From: Lineus longissimus
Taxonomy: Eukaryota > Nemertea > Pilidiophora > Heteronemertea > Lineidae
Assembly: GCF_910592395.1 (NCBI RefSeq)
Contig: NC_088310.1
Location: 19,723,501-19,787,500 of the forward strand
DNA: 64,000 bases
Direction of reading: 5' to 3'
Part shown: positions 48,201-61,140 of the stretch, in pieces
How positions within the stretch are numbered: the stretch's first letter is position 1
Layout of the letters: the number at the start of each line of letters is the position of its first letter
Notes under the pieces: model-generated
Database searches by the model: none
Seen by the model: the letters and a program-made list of their open reading frames with translations, nothing else
What the model was told of the DNA's origin: nothing
Translations under genes and position numbers: made by a program

Positions 48201-51200
48201 CCAAAATGCTCTGTGGTCTCAACACGTCCAGGGCAGTTGACTGATGACTTGGAGGAAAATTATAGTTGCCAGATACGGTACATGTAATGTACAATATCTG
48301 ACTTCATCAGATATTGGTGTCTGAACGATCAATAAGCATGGTGAGTGTCTCTTACATCAGTGTCAGCACTCTCGGCACCTTTTCCACGTAAAGACCTTAT
48401 CGTGTCAGATCTTCGTGTTGGAGACATAAACTGTAACATGAGCCCCTGACAAAGAGTGATTGATGTTGGGCTTGAAGCAAAGGTTATCCGGTACTGCTAC
48501 TTTAATGAGAACATGTCTATTTCATGGAGAGATGCTCCTAACGGATCTGTAGGTCTAAACAAGCAATAAACTTGGTGGTGGAAGTCAGTATGTTTATTTG
48601 TCATTGCTAGCTTATGTCGGGCAGACCCCCATAAAACACATTTCATGTGGGGTCGTTATTATCAACCTTTGCCCTACTGACCCTCAGATAAGCTTTCAGT
48701 TTGTGAATCTTGTAATTCTTCCTGCCTCCCACAGAAAATAGAGGACAGCAGTCTGCGATGCTTTCGGGAACAAGACAGTTCGCCTACAAAACATTTCAGC
48801 TAAAGTCATTGTCCGGCAGAGACCTAAGGCCAGCGGATAATGCTCATGCATGAATGATCATTGATATTGTTGCATCGCAGATCACATAGCGTACTTATTT
48901 TGGGGCGCTTTAGTGAGAAATCCATTTTGTCGTCTTATGAAAGTCTGGGCACGGCTCATGCCCTCTTAAGAATGCCTCCATCGTACTCAATATTTCTTGT
49001 CTGTTCTATTTATCCAACTTCAAAGGCTGATTGATGTCCAAATAGGGGTAATTTTAGAATACAGGGAGTTGCCTTTTGATTGGCTTATCCTTCAAAAGGA
49101 GCAACGTCTGATCGACAAAACAATTTGCCATACAAGCAGTCCAAGTAGTGCCTACTGGCGAGATGTACATGTAACGGTTGATTATTTAGACTCGGATCAG
49201 TCATGGACCACCTGGCTCAGATTTGTACTATGCATGAAGATGTTCTGCCTGGAAGGGAGAAATATTCACTTGAGAACAATCCGAGGAGCAGTTCGAAATG
49301 TTGTGATAGAAAAAAATGTCATGAGAGACTAAATCAATAACAAGTTACCATTGATGAAAACAATATTATTGACAAACACAGATATTAAGTGCAATGCCAA
49401 TTGTGAGGCAAGCCTACCGCACAGCTTTGCCATGCAGAACTCATGATCTCACCCGATGACATTACAGTACATTGGGTAATTAAGCCTCACGTCTTTTACA
49501 TATGGTCATCAATTATTTATTCTCTTGTCTGCAATAGATATGGTTCTTGGAAGTGTTGTCTGGTCTTATAGCCTGGCTCTGTCTTTTAGCCTACAGCGGT
49601 GTCAGATTAAGGGTCTTCCTTGGTCAATCAAAGGTCAACATAGACTATTAACACGGAAGTATATAGAACAAAGTCAACATAGACATTTAATACGGAGGTA
49701 AACTATGGTTCATTTGCACCCCCTGAGCTTGGTAATTGAGGTTCCTTGGATTCAAAGGCAGGCATTGAGGAAGGGTCTTAAGCAAAAGGCCATGGCATTT
49801 TACTTTAGGGAAGAAATGAGACTGAGAGGTCCTATTCTAGGCAATACCTTATTCACAGTTGTCAAAGACTGTATAATTGGCCTTTGTGAGAATATTTGAT
49901 CTCACTTTATTCATGCTTTAAGTCAAAGTTTTGTATGAAATCTCACTGGTAAAATCATCAAAGGCATAAAAGACGTTTTCAAATTTCAGGTTCGATTAGC
50001 TGCCTCGGTCGCGACCAGGAAGTTCCTGCAGAGTTTACCCGATGATGGATCAAGAGCCAAGTTCTATGCAGATTTATTGCCAAGAATGTGTCTCAATAGG
50101 TACGGTATCGCAATCAGAAAGACATCTTTTTAAATTACTTTAGCTTCCTTGTTGAGATCATAATAACCATAATCAAAAAGGCTAGCCAAGCTGATCATCT
50201 TATGATAAGGCTATCACGGGAATACCAAATTACTCCTCTTACATGTATGAAATCTAATTAAGGAGAACGTTACGCATCCTGTGATTACTCATCTTGGAAA
50301 AAGATATTCTGAGGCTTTTTTACATGGAGACTTAGAAACCATCCTTACACGCAGATAAATGTCCCCAACAGATGGAACATGATACATTAGTCTGACAAAG
50401 TCAATCAACAGAAAGTGTGAAGAGTTGTTATCGGATAAATGAAGTCATTATCTTGTCATATTACACCACCTGTCATACTCATAGGTAGTGTTATGGACTA
50501 TCCATAAAGTATGTACGCATCAAAGTGGGGATTTTGAGACTCAGTCGGTATCAAATCATCGAATGTTTTCCCCTTCCAGGTACTATGTTGCAGAAGGAGT
50601 GAGAATTTACTCCCAAGAAACTTGGAGACAGATCACTGGTGGGGAGGGCAGGCATTTGGTGGAACAGCACATCCAATCAGTGGTAGGAAAGCTATTCAAT
50701 CAATATTACTGCTTGCTCAATCATTCATGACAATATAACTGCTTGCTCAGTGTCACCTGCGGTTTCATCCTTATCATCGGGGATTTGGGCAGTATTGTGA
50801 CCATGGCAGGTGATTTCTTTCCTCAGGAGCATATGGGGACAATATTAGTGCTGGCTTGTTTCATCTTTGGTCATATCTTGATGAAATATTGAGTTGCAAG
50901 CTGACTGTCAACAGGGGCATTAAATGCAGGAGAAATCTTATTTGGTATTTTTGTCCTTCTAGGTTGAGTACTACATATCGCAAACAGAGGCAGATAACCA
51001 CGCTGTGAGGGAAGCAGCCTGTGCTTGTATAGCAGAGCTCGGGTCAAAGGTAAACATGTCCCAATCAAACCATTCAAGCTGGCCACAACATAATTCTTTG
51101 AAATTGACATCCGTACAGTGGGGTCAAAGATAGCAACGAAGATAGGACGTGACGAAATGAAATTATAACTCTACCAGACGTTGGGAGGAGGGCTGGGCCT

Positions 51201-54200
51201 TGCCAACAGAGCAAGCACCATCTTGGTTTGAGCTGTTAACTCCTGGATAGAGACATTGTATTGAGCCAAGGAGGCAAAAATCAATTCCGGGACCAACCAA
51301 GGAAGAAAAAGAAACAACTACTGATGGGCCATGTCACGCCAAGGGCAATCATAGATCTACTCAAAATGCTAGAGGGGAGAGGACCAGTCACTTGTAATGT
51401 GAAGGGCAATGCAAGAAATTTGGGGAAAAGAGAGTCTAGAAAATTAAACGTTGCATGACTGGTCTTTAAAGTAAACTCGCTGTTTTTCTTGCAGATTGAT
51501 TGTGATGTTGTTCGCCCCTATGTACCCTCATTGTTAGATGCCCTCATTGTCTGCTTCAAAGATGACAGCTGGCCAGTCAGAGATGGTGAGTTCATTTTTT
51601 GTCTTTATTTTGAGGTGTTTCAGAATAGAAATTGATACCTCACTGTCACTTTTGGTTGTCTCACCAAAGACTTCTGGGGTGGATTTGTCACTAGGCAGGT
51701 TTTGGTCTATGTCTTGGCTCTGTGCTCGTGGTGTTTGGTGAGCCAACCAGTACCTTAGGTTTCCAGAATGTGATAAAGTAAATTCTCTTTTATCTTCAGC
51801 ATCCTGTGTGGCATGTGGAAACTTCATCCTGTGTTTTCCAGAGGAGGCAAGGTAGGTTTAATTGATTTCCAATTGATTGAGAATTCATGGATTCCTAGAC
51901 GTTCAAAATCTAAAAATGTTCCCTAAAGAATCCTGGAGGAGGGAATTTCTAAAAATGTTTGATAATCTTTGCCAATAAACAGCGGAGAGTTGATTTCTGG
52001 TGGTTAAAAACTAACTTGCTAACCTCCATTTGGTACTGATACTGGTGAATGTAAGTAACTTGCCTAAAAACCATATCAATTGAAACATGGCCTCTTTTGT
52101 TCCAGGGGTATGATGGACACAATGTACCCACTTTTCTTCGAGAATCTTCAAGACAACATTCCATCAGTGCGGCAAGGCGGTGCAGTGGCATTAGCTAATG
52201 TATGCAAAGCTTACGGTAAGTGCATTCCTTCCATCGCTTGTACGAACAATTCCACTTTATTTCAAACTCATTCCAGTAGGCTGGTTTCACAGGCATTGTG
52301 GTCAGGTACAATTGCCAAGCCAATAACTCGCATAGAAATTAATCAAATGCCTGTGACAGCAGTATAATTTCCCCAATATCCCTGAAGTGGAAACTGATTG
52401 AGAGAAGTGCTGCCACAACTTACCAGATTCATATTAAGACCTGATCTGTGTACTGCTCTGAAAAACTTCTTTAACTCATGTGTAGGGTCAGAAGCTACCT
52501 CTAAGGTTTACGAAAAGGTGATCGAAGGCTTCAGCGGTGTTGAAAAACAAGCCAAGGATTCTGATAAGTACGGTGGTCTAGACAAGAACCCGGCTGTGTT
52601 TGGCGTGGTCAAGAAGGCCAGGGATAATGACGTGGACTTGCATTCAAATCAAACGGTAAGGAATCACTTGTTTGAAAGCTGAATTAATGACATCGAACAT
52701 CGAACATGGCCCATTTTAGCCTGGGCAGGTTCAACGAAAGTGTAAGCATCATGAAGAACTGCCTGCCCTTGGTTATAGGAATATGCTGTGTACTGGTAAA
52801 AATAATTTTACCCAACGTAACTCAATCATAAAACATATGATGGTGTTGTAACATATTACTCATTAATTGTCTTGTAGATGTACTCCTGTGGTTCGTTAGC
52901 TCCAAAGATGAATCGAGGTAAAAGAGAAGGTGGATGTATGGATCATATGTTCAGGAGGCCGTCAGAGCCGTGGGAACTTGCTGATGGGTAAGTATACTGT
53001 AGACCCAATAAAAGTTGCAGCCGTAAGTTCTGCACAAAAAGATTTTGCTTCCACTAAAGAGGAATTTCTCAGTGATAGCAAATTAACAATATATATCATG
53101 TACATGTATATGTGCATTCTGTTCCTTCCCTTGATTTACAAATAATATTATTTTGAGCACCACTAATTTCCATTTTACAGCTGTGTCTACCTCCTGGCTG
53201 AGCTCTCCTCCCTCCCATCAGAAGTGCAGAATGTGTCCAAACATTTACCCCTCCTAGCCAAAGCCACAGCGCACCAGCACTATACAAACCATGTGCATTT
53301 TCTAGAGTCACTTTGTAAACAGGTGAGTGAAATGGACAAATTTCAAATTTGCTCTAACAGATTAAGCATAAGGTATTAGCTTTTCACAGCCTTGTTAGAA
53401 TGTATTATTAACATAAATTGCCACCAGACAAGAGGAAATAATTAGTGTAGCCAGAAAGACTTAAGACCAACAGCATCCTGAGCTTCAGGGCCATTCACCA
53501 CGTGATGCGGGCAGAGAAGGAGCATGCACTTGACACTGATATGTGAGGATGTACCGTGAGAGGATTGGTTTAAATTTCAATCTTTCGTTCCAGCTCCCTG
53601 TGATTGCCAAAAGTCTTGGCAAGCGACCCTTTAAGATGTATGTGGAGCTGTTTTTTGATGCCATATTTTATAGTTTGGTGAGTATTTTGTAATTTTTGAC
53701 GCATTTTCCTCAGTAAGCTTGTAAGGTTGTGAATTCAACAAATAGTATACTCATAGCCGCAAATGATTCCCAGAACAGAGTACAGCTTTCACCCATTTTC
53801 CTAGAATCAAAATTCTGATGAGCAAAGTGGAATGCAGAACTCAGCACTTTTGATTGGACAATCCCCTTAACCCAACTTTTTGGCTTTCAGAAACCCACAA
53901 ATGTACATTGAAAAGTAATTTTCTTTTTGCAGTCTTGTGATAACGCACTGACTTCAAGTGCTAGTAGTCAATGTTTGAATCAACTGAGTTCGTTTCTGGG
54001 GGCAAATATCATGAGAGGACGCGTAGAACAGTACAATCCAAGGTAAGCTCAGTTAATCATAGGAGTAAATTTGAATGGGCTGGGGGATGGTAGACAAAAC
54101 CCTTCCTCTGTTTGTATTATTTCTTGATTTTGACAGGGAAATTAATAGAACTTCGAAAATGTCTTCCAATTGAATTTGAAGGTACAATCCTGGTTCTGCC

Positions 54201-54407
54201 CATGTAGTAAAGAACTTTCACGCCACTACAAATGGGCTCTGGTCTTCATTGCTGCAATCTTAAGCCCATACATGACTAGATGATCAAAAAGGTAATCAAA
54301 TGCCTTTTATGCAATGACCAGAAATGTAGTTATCTGACTTATCATTCTATCCTCATTTCAGGTACCTGGACCAGTTAGAGGCTAACCAAGCCATTGCTCC
54401 TTTATGA
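42226..54407 (+). CDS. HEAT/ARM-type helical-repeat protein, 687 residues
   Basis: Seventeen exons with GT/AG ends all join in phase: 42226-42526, 44818-45002, 46007-46074, 47562-47725, 48029-48159, 49990-50099, 50580-50682, 50963-51049, 51495-51585, 51800-51851, 52106-52215, 52486-52655, 52878-52987, 53181-53322, 53594-53677, 53933-54042 and 54362-54407. Total is 2,064 nt, starting MADEIFKLLCSS and ending NQAIAPL. Paired-helix repeats with the D-x-x-x-x-V-R pattern recur (AHTNRFVRETGFQVCGAIVG, NHAVREAACACIAELGSK, DDSWPVRD, NIPSVRQGGAVALANV), typical of HEAT/ARM solenoids that scaffold protein complexes. A Gly/Cys-rich insert (MYSCGSLAPKMNRGK) interrupts the helices near residue 540. There is no signal peptide or membrane segment. 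I cannot name the family; even purifying-looking composition suggests a conserved protein. Introns hold a SINE, poly-G tracts and a MITE. Confidence 0.9.
42981..43500 (+). repeat. Three poly-G tracts
   Basis: Runs of G14 (42981-42994), G14 (43429-43442) and G17 (43484-43500) lie within about 520 bases of intron 1, on the transcribed gene's coding strand. Such runs can form G-quadruplexes and are prone to slippage and sequencing error, so exact lengths are unreliable. Confidence 0.8.
43140..43281 (-). mobile_element. tRNA-derived SINE
   Basis: On the minus strand a Pol III A box (TGGCGAAGTGG, 43276-43266) and B box (GGTTTGATTCCC, near 43235-43223) are about 30 bases apart. They are followed by a tail containing GGTTTCC and CCGGTTTCCTCC words like the 3' part of widespread animal SINEs. 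It lies in intron 1 of the HEAT gene, antisense to it. The acceptor-stem pairing of a functional tRNA is absent. Confidence 0.75.
46112..46390. mobile_element. MITE with CAG-AACCTC termini, copy 2
   Basis: The left end reads CAGAAACCTCTTTATTAAGG; the reverse complement of the right end reads CAGTAAACCTCCCTTAGCTG. Internally it holds repeated AATTAGAGAGGTC, TTGAATGGAAACAACCA and GGGACCAAA blocks, seen twice. The same words, inverted, occur in the element at 9,647-9,813. It sits in an intron of the HEAT gene. Confidence 0.55.
46868..46920 (+). repeat. Partial relative of the 402-520 inverted-repeat element
   Basis: AAGGTAAAGTGGCGCAATAA...AGCCCTAGTACAATTATCGCCCC aligns by eye with the left half of the element at 402-520, including the spacing between the GCCC blocks. 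It is a diverged fragment only. Confidence 0.3.
51604..51665 (+). repeat. Dispersed short repeat, copy 2
   Basis: Matches the repeat at 35,645-35,710 (AGAATAGAAATTGATACCTC and TTGGTTGTCTCACC). It lies in an intron of the HEAT gene. Confidence 0.5.
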
Positions 54408-54780
54408 GAATCCCAGGCTGTCTGATGACTATCAATGACTCTGGTCTGTGCACAACGAAATGTATATACATGTTTCTGCTGCTGTGTAAACCCAGGTTAT
54501 TCTTACGTGACTCTCTCATGTGAGTCGTTATTAGCAACAAGAATCAGGAATGGAGGGTTGGGTAAGGTATTCAGGGAAGGGTTAGAGGTATGGGAAAGAT
54601 TATTTGTCAAAACTGAAATGAGGACGCACGTAAAAATAGCCAGTTTGGTAAAGGAAATCCATAAAGGACTCATGTACATTGTAAAAATAGCGACAGCCTT
54701 GAGAACAGAATGAATTGAATGGAATATTTAGATCTGTGATTTATGAGAACAAATTAACATGTGTCATGAATTCCAATAAA
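54408..54780 (+). other. 3' UTR of the HEAT gene
   Basis: The non-coding tail after TGA at 54405-54407 ends with AATAAA at 54775-54780, giving a UTR of about 390 bases. Confidence 0.6.
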
Positions 54781-55555
54781 CATCTGTTTATCATTAAATT
54801 TGTGCTATGTTAAAGGGGGAATATAGGCCAGGTCTCTATGATATGCACCGAAGAAGGTAGCCTGTATGGAGGTCCTCCCCGGTGTACCATAGCATAGGTT
54901 GTACCATAGGTGTACCAGAAGTCCAACGGGGGTTGGGTTTCATTGAAAAACCTATTCAACTCCTACCTTTATCCTCCTTTTGATGCTGAGTGGTGCTTAT
55001 TTTAACATATGCTTGTCTAGATCTCATGATAATAAACAGACTGTGTATGTTTGATTCAGATTTGTCCTGAAATGAGCCAGAGTTTATGCCTGAATGTGAG
55101 GAAAAAAACAACTCTGCAACGTTCTTGATTGTACATAACCAATACATGTATCTGCAACTTTTCCTGTGAGGCTGAACTGTTCATTCAGCATTGTGCAAAT
55201 TAAAACAAATGCCTTTCTACCGTCTTCCTAGCATTTCGTGGCGAATATAGATACATGTTGCTTTTGCCAGTGTCATTGAAAAATGTATAATCCTGTGCCC
55301 ATGTACTGCAATCGCACTTGCATAAAGTATGTACGGCTGTGTAAAATTATCATTAATCTCAAGAACTTGGTTCATCATATTAGTCCTGTCTAGGCTCCTC
55401 CATCACCATTTGCTTGTCATCATTGTCAATGTTGGTAGCTTGTCGATCGTTGGATGAACAATGGTATTACATGTACTTTGTAATACTTGTTAAATATTTG
55501 TATAATGAAGTGAATTTGTTCAAAATGCATAATTTCTTTGTTATTTTCTATCAAG
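54781..55555. other. Spacer between the HEAT gene and the satellite
   Basis: AT-rich sequence with no gene, RNA or clear repeat apart from a short internal duplication of GGTGTACCATAG near 54,880-54,910. Confidence 0.35.
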
Positions 55556-55559
55556 GTGA

Positions 55560-58500
55560 GCCGTTTCTCACAACCCTTCCTCCTGCAACAGGGCCACAAA
55601 TTGCAAAAAAACAGGGGACTATTTCTCCTACTACACCAGTAAAAGGTTGGAAGACAAAGGACTACTCCTCCTGCCACGTCAGCCACAAGTTGTGAAAGAC
55701 AGGCGACGACCTCTCCTGCTTCTCCACCCGTAGCTTGTGTAAGCCAGGGGACTATTTCTCCTACTACACCAGTTAAAGATTGGAAGTCAAGGGACTACTC
55801 GTCCTGCCACATCACCCACAAGTTGTGAAAGACAGGCGACGACCTCTCCTGCTTCTCCACCCGTAGCTTGTAAATGCCAGAGGACTATTTCTCCTACTAC
55901 ACCAGTTAAAGATTAGAAACCAAGGGACTACTCGTCCTGCCACATCAGCCACAAGTTGTGAAAGACAGGCGACAACCACTCCTGCTTCTCCACCCGTAGC
56001 TTGTGAAAGCCAGGTGACTATTTCTCCTACTACACCAGTTAAAGATTAGAAACCAAGGGACTACTCGTCCTGCCACATCAGCCACAAGTTGTGAAAGACA
56101 GGCGACGACCTGTCCCGCTTCTCCAATGGTAGCTTGTGAAAGTCAGGGGACTATTTCTCCAACTACACCAGTTAGATATTGAAAGCAAAGGGACTACTCG
56201 TCCTGCCACATCGACCACAAGTTGTGAAAGACAGGCGACAACCTCTCCTGCTTCTCCACCCGTAGCTTGTGAATACCAGAGGACTATTTCTCCTACTACA
56301 TCAGTTAAAGATTGGAAGCCAAGGGACTACTCGTCCTGCCACATCAGCCACAAGCGACGACCTCTCCTGCTTCTCCACCCGCAGCATGTGAATGCCACGG
56401 GACTATTTCTCCTACTTCACCAGTTAAAGATTAGAAACCAAGGGACTACTCGTCCTGCCATATCAGCCACAAGTTGTGAAAGACAGGCGACGACCTCTCC
56501 TGCTTTTCCACCCGCAGCATGAGAATGCCACGGGACTATTTCTTCTACTACACCAGTTAAAGATTGGAAACCAAGGGACTGGTCGTCGTCCTGCCACATC
56601 AGTCACAAGTTGTGAAAGACAGGCGACGACCACTCCTGCTTCTCCACCCGCAGCATGAGAATGCCACAGGACTATTTCTCCTACTACACCAGTTAAAGAT
56701 TGGAAACCAAGGGACTAGTCGTCGTCCTGCCACATCAGTCACAAGTTGTGAAAGACAGGCGACGACCACTCCTGCTTTTCCACCCGCAGCATGTGAATGC
56801 CACGGGACTATTTCTCCTACTTCACCAGTTAAAGATTAGAAACCAAGGGACCACTCGTCCTGCCATATCAGCCACAAGTTGTGAAAGACAGGCGACGACC
56901 TGTCCCGCTTCTCCACGCATAGCTTGTGAAAGCCAGGGGACTATTTCTCCTACTACACCAGTTAGGGGTTGGAAGACAAGGGACTAGTCGGCCTGCCACA
57001 TCAGCCAGAGGTTGTGAAAGACAGGCGACGACCTGTCCTGCTTCTCCACCCGTAGCTTGTGTAAGCCAGGGGACTATTTCTCCTACTACACCTGTTAGAT
57101 ATTGAAAGCAAAGGGACTACTCGTCCTGCCACATCAGCCACAAGTTGTGAAAGACAGGCGATGACCTGTCCCGCTTCTCCAACAATAGCTTGTGAAAGTC
57201 AGGAGACTATTTCTCCTACTTCACCAGATATGTGTTGGAAGACAAGGGACTACTCGTCCTGCCACATCAGCCACAGATTGTGAAAGACAGGCGACGACAT
57301 GTCCTGCTTCTCCACCCGTGGCTTGTGTAAGCCAGGGGACTATTTCTCCAACTACACCAGTTAGATATTGAAAGCAAAGGGACTACTCGTCCTGCCGCAT
57401 CGACCACAAGTTGTGAAAGACAGGCGACGACCTCTCCTGCTTCTCCACCCGTAGCTTGTGAATGCCAGAGGACTATTTCTCCTACTACATCAGTTAAAGA
57501 TTGGAAGCCAAGGGACTAGTCGTCGTCCTGCCACATCAGTCACAAGTTGTGAAAGACAGGCGACGACCACTCCTGCTTCTCCACCCGCAGCATGTGAATG
57601 CCACGGGACTATTTCTCCTACTTCACCAGTTAAAGATTAGAAACCAAGGGACTACTCGTCCTGCCATATCAGCCACAAGTTGTGAAAGACAGGCGACGAC
57701 CTGTCCCGCTTCTCCACGCATAGCTTGTGAAAGCGAGGGGACTATTTCTCCTACTACACCAGTTAAAGATTGGAAGCAAAGGGACTACTCGTCCTCCCAC
57801 ATCAGCCACAAGTTGTGAAAGACAGGCGACAACCTCTCCTGCTTCTATACCCGTAGCTTGTGTAAGCCAGGGGACTATTTCTCCTACTACACCAGTTAAA
57901 TATTGAAAGCAAAGGGTTTACTCGGCCTGCCACATCGGCCACAAGTTGTGAAAGACAGGCGACGACCTCTCCTGCTTCTATACGCGTAGCTTGTGAAAGC
58001 CAGGGGACTATTTCTCCTACTACACCAGTTAAAGATTGGAAACCAAGGGACTACTCGTACTGCCACATCAGCCACAAGTTGTGAAAGACAGGCGACGACC
58101 TCTCCTGCTTTTCCACCCGTAGCTTGTGAAAGCCAGGGGACTTTTTCTCCTGCTACACCAGTAACAGGTTGTAAAAGACAGGGGACTATTCGTACTGCCA
58201 CATCAGCCACATGTTGTGAAAGACAGGCGACGACCTCTCCTGCTTTTCCACCCGCAGCATGAGAATGCCACGGGACTATTTTTCCTACTACACCAGTTAA
58301 AGATTGGAAACCAAGGGACTAGTCGTCGTCCTGCCACATCAGTCACAAGTTGTGAAAGACAGGCGACGACCACTCCTGCTTCTCCACCCGCAGCATGTGA
58401 ATGCCACGGGACTATTTCTCCTACTTCACCAGTTAAAGATTAGAAACCAAGGGACTACTCGTCCTGCCATATCAGCCACAAGTTGTGAAAGACAGGCGAC

Positions 58501-61028
58501 GACCTCTCCCGCTTCTCCACGCATAGCTTGTGAAAGCCAGGGGACTATTTCTCCTACTACACCAGTTAAAGATTGGAAGCAAAGGGACTACTCGTCCTGC
58601 CACATCAGCCAAAAGTTGTGAAAGACAGGCGACGACCTCTCCTGCTTCTCCACCCGTGGCTTGTGTAAGCCAGGGGACTATTTCTCCTACTACACCAGTT
58701 AAAGATTTGAAGCCAAGGGACTACTCGTCCTGCCACATCAGCCACAAGTTGTGAAAGACAGGCGACGACCTCTCCTGCTTTTCCACCCGCAGCATGAGAA
58801 TGCCACGGGACTATTTCTTCTACTACACCAGTTAAAGATTGGAAACCAAGGGACTAGTCGTCGTCCTGCCACATCAGTCACAAGTTGTGAAAGACAGGCG
58901 ACGACCACTCCTGCTTCTCCACCGGCAGCATGTGAATGCCACGGGACTATTTCTCCTACTTCACCAGTTAAAGATTAGAAACCAAGGGACTACTCGTCCT
59001 GCCATATCAGCCACAAGTTGTGAAAGACAGGCAACGACCTGTCCCGCTTCTCCACGCATAGCTTGTGAAAGCGAGGGGACTATTTCTCCTACTACACCAG
59101 TTAAAGATTGAAAGCAAAGGGACTACTCGTCCTCCCACATCAGCCACAAGTTGTGAAAGACAGGCGACAACCTCTCCTGCTTCTATACCCGTAGCTTGTG
59201 TAAGCCAGGGGACTATTTCTCCTACTACACCAGTTAAATATTGAAAGCAAAGGGTTTACTCGGCCTGCCACATCGGCCACAAGTTGTGAAAGACAGGCGA
59301 CGACCTCTCCTGCTTCTATACGCGTAGCTTGTGAAAGCCAGGGGACTATTTCTCCTACTACACCAGTTAAAGATTGGAAACCAAGGGACTACTCGTACTG
59401 CCACATCAGCCACAAGTTGTGAAAGACAGGCGACGACCTCTCCTGCTTTTCCACCCGTAGCTTGTGAAAGCAAGGGGACTTTTTCTCCTGCTACACCAGT
59501 AACAGGTTGTAAAAGACAGGGGACTATTCGTACTGCCACATCAGCCACATGTTGTGAAAGACAGGCGACGACCTCTCCTGCTTCTCCACCCGTAACTTGT
59601 GAAAGCCACGGGACTATTTCTCCTACTACACCAGTTGAAGATTGGAAGACAAGGGACTATTCGTCCTGCCACATCCGCCACAAGTTGTGAAAGAAAGGCG
59701 ACGACCTCTCCTGCTTCTCCACCCGTAGCTTGTGAAAGCCAGAGGACTATTTTTCCTACTACACCAGTTAGGGGTTGGAAGACAAGGGATTGTCGGCCTG
59801 CCACATCAGCCAGAGGTTGTGAAAGACAGGCGACGACCTGTCCTGCTTCTCCACCCGTAGCTTGTGTAAGCCAGGGGACTATTTCTCCTACTACACCAGT
59901 TAGATATTGAAAGCAAAGGGACTACTCGTCCTGCCACATCAGCCACAAGTTGTGAAAGACAGGCGACGACCTCTCCTTGTTCTCCACCCGTAGCTTGTGA
60001 AACCCAGGGGACTATTTCTCCTATTACACCAGTTAGATATTGAAAGCAAAGGGACTACTCGTCCTGCCACATCGACCACAAGTTATGAAAGACAGGCGAC
60101 GACCTCTCCTGCTTCTCCACCCGTGGCTTGTGAATGCCAGAGGACTATTTCTCCTACTACACTAGTTAAAGATTGGAAGCCAAGGGACCACTCGTCCTGC
60201 CACATCAGCTCAAGTTGTGAAAGACAGGCGACGACCTCTCCTGCTTTTCCACCCGCAGCATGTGAATGCCACGGGACTATTTCTCCTACTACACCAGTTA
60301 AAGATTAGAAACCAAGGGACTACTCGTCGTCCTGCCACATCAGCCACAAGATGTGAAAGACAGGCGACGACCTGTCCCGCTTCTCCACGCATAGCTTGTG
60401 AAAGCCAGGGGACTATTTCTCCTGCTACACCAGATAGGTGTTGGAAGACAAGGGACTACTCATCCTGCCACATCAGCCACAAGTTGTGAAAGACAGGCGA
60501 CGACCTCTCCTGCTTCTCCACCCGCAGCATGTGAATGCCACGGGACTATTTCTCCTACTACACTAGTTAAAGATTAGAAACCAAGGGACTACTCGTCCTG
60601 CCACATCAGCCACAAGTTGTGAAAGACAGGCGACGACCTGTCCCGCTTCTCCATGCATAGCTTGTGAAAGCCAGGGGACTATTTCTCCTCCTACACCAGT
60701 TAAAGATTGGAAGCAAAGGGATTACTCGGCCTGCCACATCGGCCACAAGTTGTGAAAGACAGGCGACGACCTGTCCCGCTTCTCCACGCATAGCTTGTGA
60801 AAGCCAGGGGACTATTTCTCCTACTACACCAGTTAAAGATTGGAAGCAAAGGGACTACTCGTCCTGCCGCATCAGCCACAAGTTGTGTAAGACAGGCGAC
60901 GACCTCTCCTGCTTCTCCACCCGTAGCTTGTGAAAGCCAGGGGACTATTTCTCCTACTACACCAGTTAAAGATTGGAAACCAAGGGACTACTCGTCCTGC
61001 CACATCAGCCACAAGTTGTGAAAGACAT
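55560..61028. repeat. 133-bp satellite array, about 41 units, with higher-order structure
   Basis: Units of 133 bases (sometimes 136, with an extra GTC) run uninterrupted. Each unit is made of three related ~44-base monomers. Their cores are AGGGGACTATTTCTCCTACT, AAGGGACTACTCGTCCTGCC and AGGCGACGACCTCTCCTGCT. Landmark variants recur exactly 1,338 bases apart (57501/58839, 57896/59234, 57993/59331), showing a ten-unit higher-order repeat. Since 133 leaves a remainder of one modulo three, the many open frames are by-products of the repeat and not genes. Confidence 0.93.
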
Positions 61029-61140
61029 GCTGTTTGGATTTCAAGTAGTTACTCTAACTATGAAAATAGTTATGTTAACTACTTATTGTTAAACGTATCG
61101 TTAACAACTTCAAATGCTAAATGATTTACTATTTAATTTT
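61029..61140. other. Unique insert inside the satellite
   Basis: About 112 bases unlike the satellite interrupt it. They contain a small hairpin-forming stretch (AAGTAGTTA... TTAACTACTT, with inner TAACTA/TAGTTA). It may be a small inserted element or a boundary between the homogenised and decayed parts. Confidence 0.5.

Noticed and set aside
55560-61028. Many overlapping open frames (60-130 codons) on both strands with Pro/Thr/Ser-rich or Leu/His-rich peptides
   Set aside because: They come from a 133-base satellite whose length leaves a remainder of one modulo three, so each unit is read in a new frame until a stop. No start, splice or family signal supports them.
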